A DNA stretch of 6,230 nucleotides from Gammaproteobacteria bacterium (GTDB lineage Bacteria > Pseudomonadota > Gammaproteobacteria > QOAV01), in the NCBI GenBank assembly GCA_027067235.1, contig JALXFQ010000184.1, forward strand, positions 1 to 6,230, in the 5' to 3' direction. Each line of letters starts with the position of its first letter. Position 1 is the stretch's first letter. The notes under the pieces are model-generated. The model searched no databases. It saw only the letters and a list, made by a program, of their open reading frames with translations, and was not told where the DNA came from. The position numbers and the translations under genes were made by a program. Shown in pieces: positions 6,186 to 6,230 of the stretch.

Positions 6186-6199
6186 GTGATTGAGTGGTA

Positions 6200-6228
6200 T
6201 TTGTATTGCTTGTACCTGACATAAACAA
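6200..6228 (-). promoter_or_regulatory. Possible weak promoter of the P460-sigma-anti-sigma operon
   Basis: On the minus strand, TTGTTT (6228-6223) and TACAAA (6205-6200) are separated by 17 bases, with three and four matches to the sigma70 hexamers. No GGAAC-type ECF -35 motif is visible in the 57 bases available upstream, so an autoregulated promoter, if present, may have a different sequence or lie outside the window. Confidence 0.2.
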
Positions 6229-6230
6229 TC

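Overview
The window looks like chromosomal DNA of a GC-rich proteobacterium, most likely a gammaproteobacterium. The main pointer is an ABC-F protein that closely follows the Escherichia coli YheS pattern. Genes are tightly packed. I see no insertion sequence, phage, tRNA, rRNA or CRISPR signal. Five of the six genes can be placed in known families; the first cannot.

Layout. (1) Positions 51-1676, plus strand: a large protein of unknown function. It has a possible degenerate PD-(D/E)XK-type nuclease fold at the N-terminus, a long low-complexity middle and a compact helical C-terminus. Its reading frame stays open to the left edge, so the true start may lie outside the window. (2) Positions 1713-2327, minus strand: a DsbA-superfamily, FrnE-like thiol oxidoreductase with a CPFC active site, convergent with gene 1. 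(3) An 85-base divergent intergenic region with a good sigma70-like promoter facing left, a weaker -10 facing right, and a 10-bp inverted repeat. (4) Positions 2413-4296, plus strand: yheS, a duplicated-ATPase ABC-F protein. (5) A 69-base convergent gap with no clear terminator. (6) A minus-strand operon read right to left: a secreted c-type cytochrome of the P460 family (6173-5661), an ECF sigma factor starting at TTG (5636-5121), and a single-pass membrane anti-sigma factor (5124-4366) whose ATG overlaps the sigma stop codon.

How the genes may work together. The rightmost three form a compact regulatory unit. By family knowledge, the membrane anti-sigma factor holds the sigma factor inactive until an envelope signal releases it. 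The periplasmic P460 haem protein lies first in the same transcription unit, 24 bases ahead of the sigma gene, so it is either a target of the sigma factor or part of the sensing circuit. P460 proteins are linked to hydroxylamine and nitric oxide chemistry, so a nitrosative or redox stress response is a reasonable inference, but it is not shown by the sequence. Within the operon, the sigma gene has a TTG start and almost no ribosome binding site, while the anti-sigma gene has GGAGG five bases from its ATG. That arrangement should keep the anti-sigma factor in excess. The most novel items are this cytochrome-sigma-anti-sigma unit and the unassigned protein at the left end.
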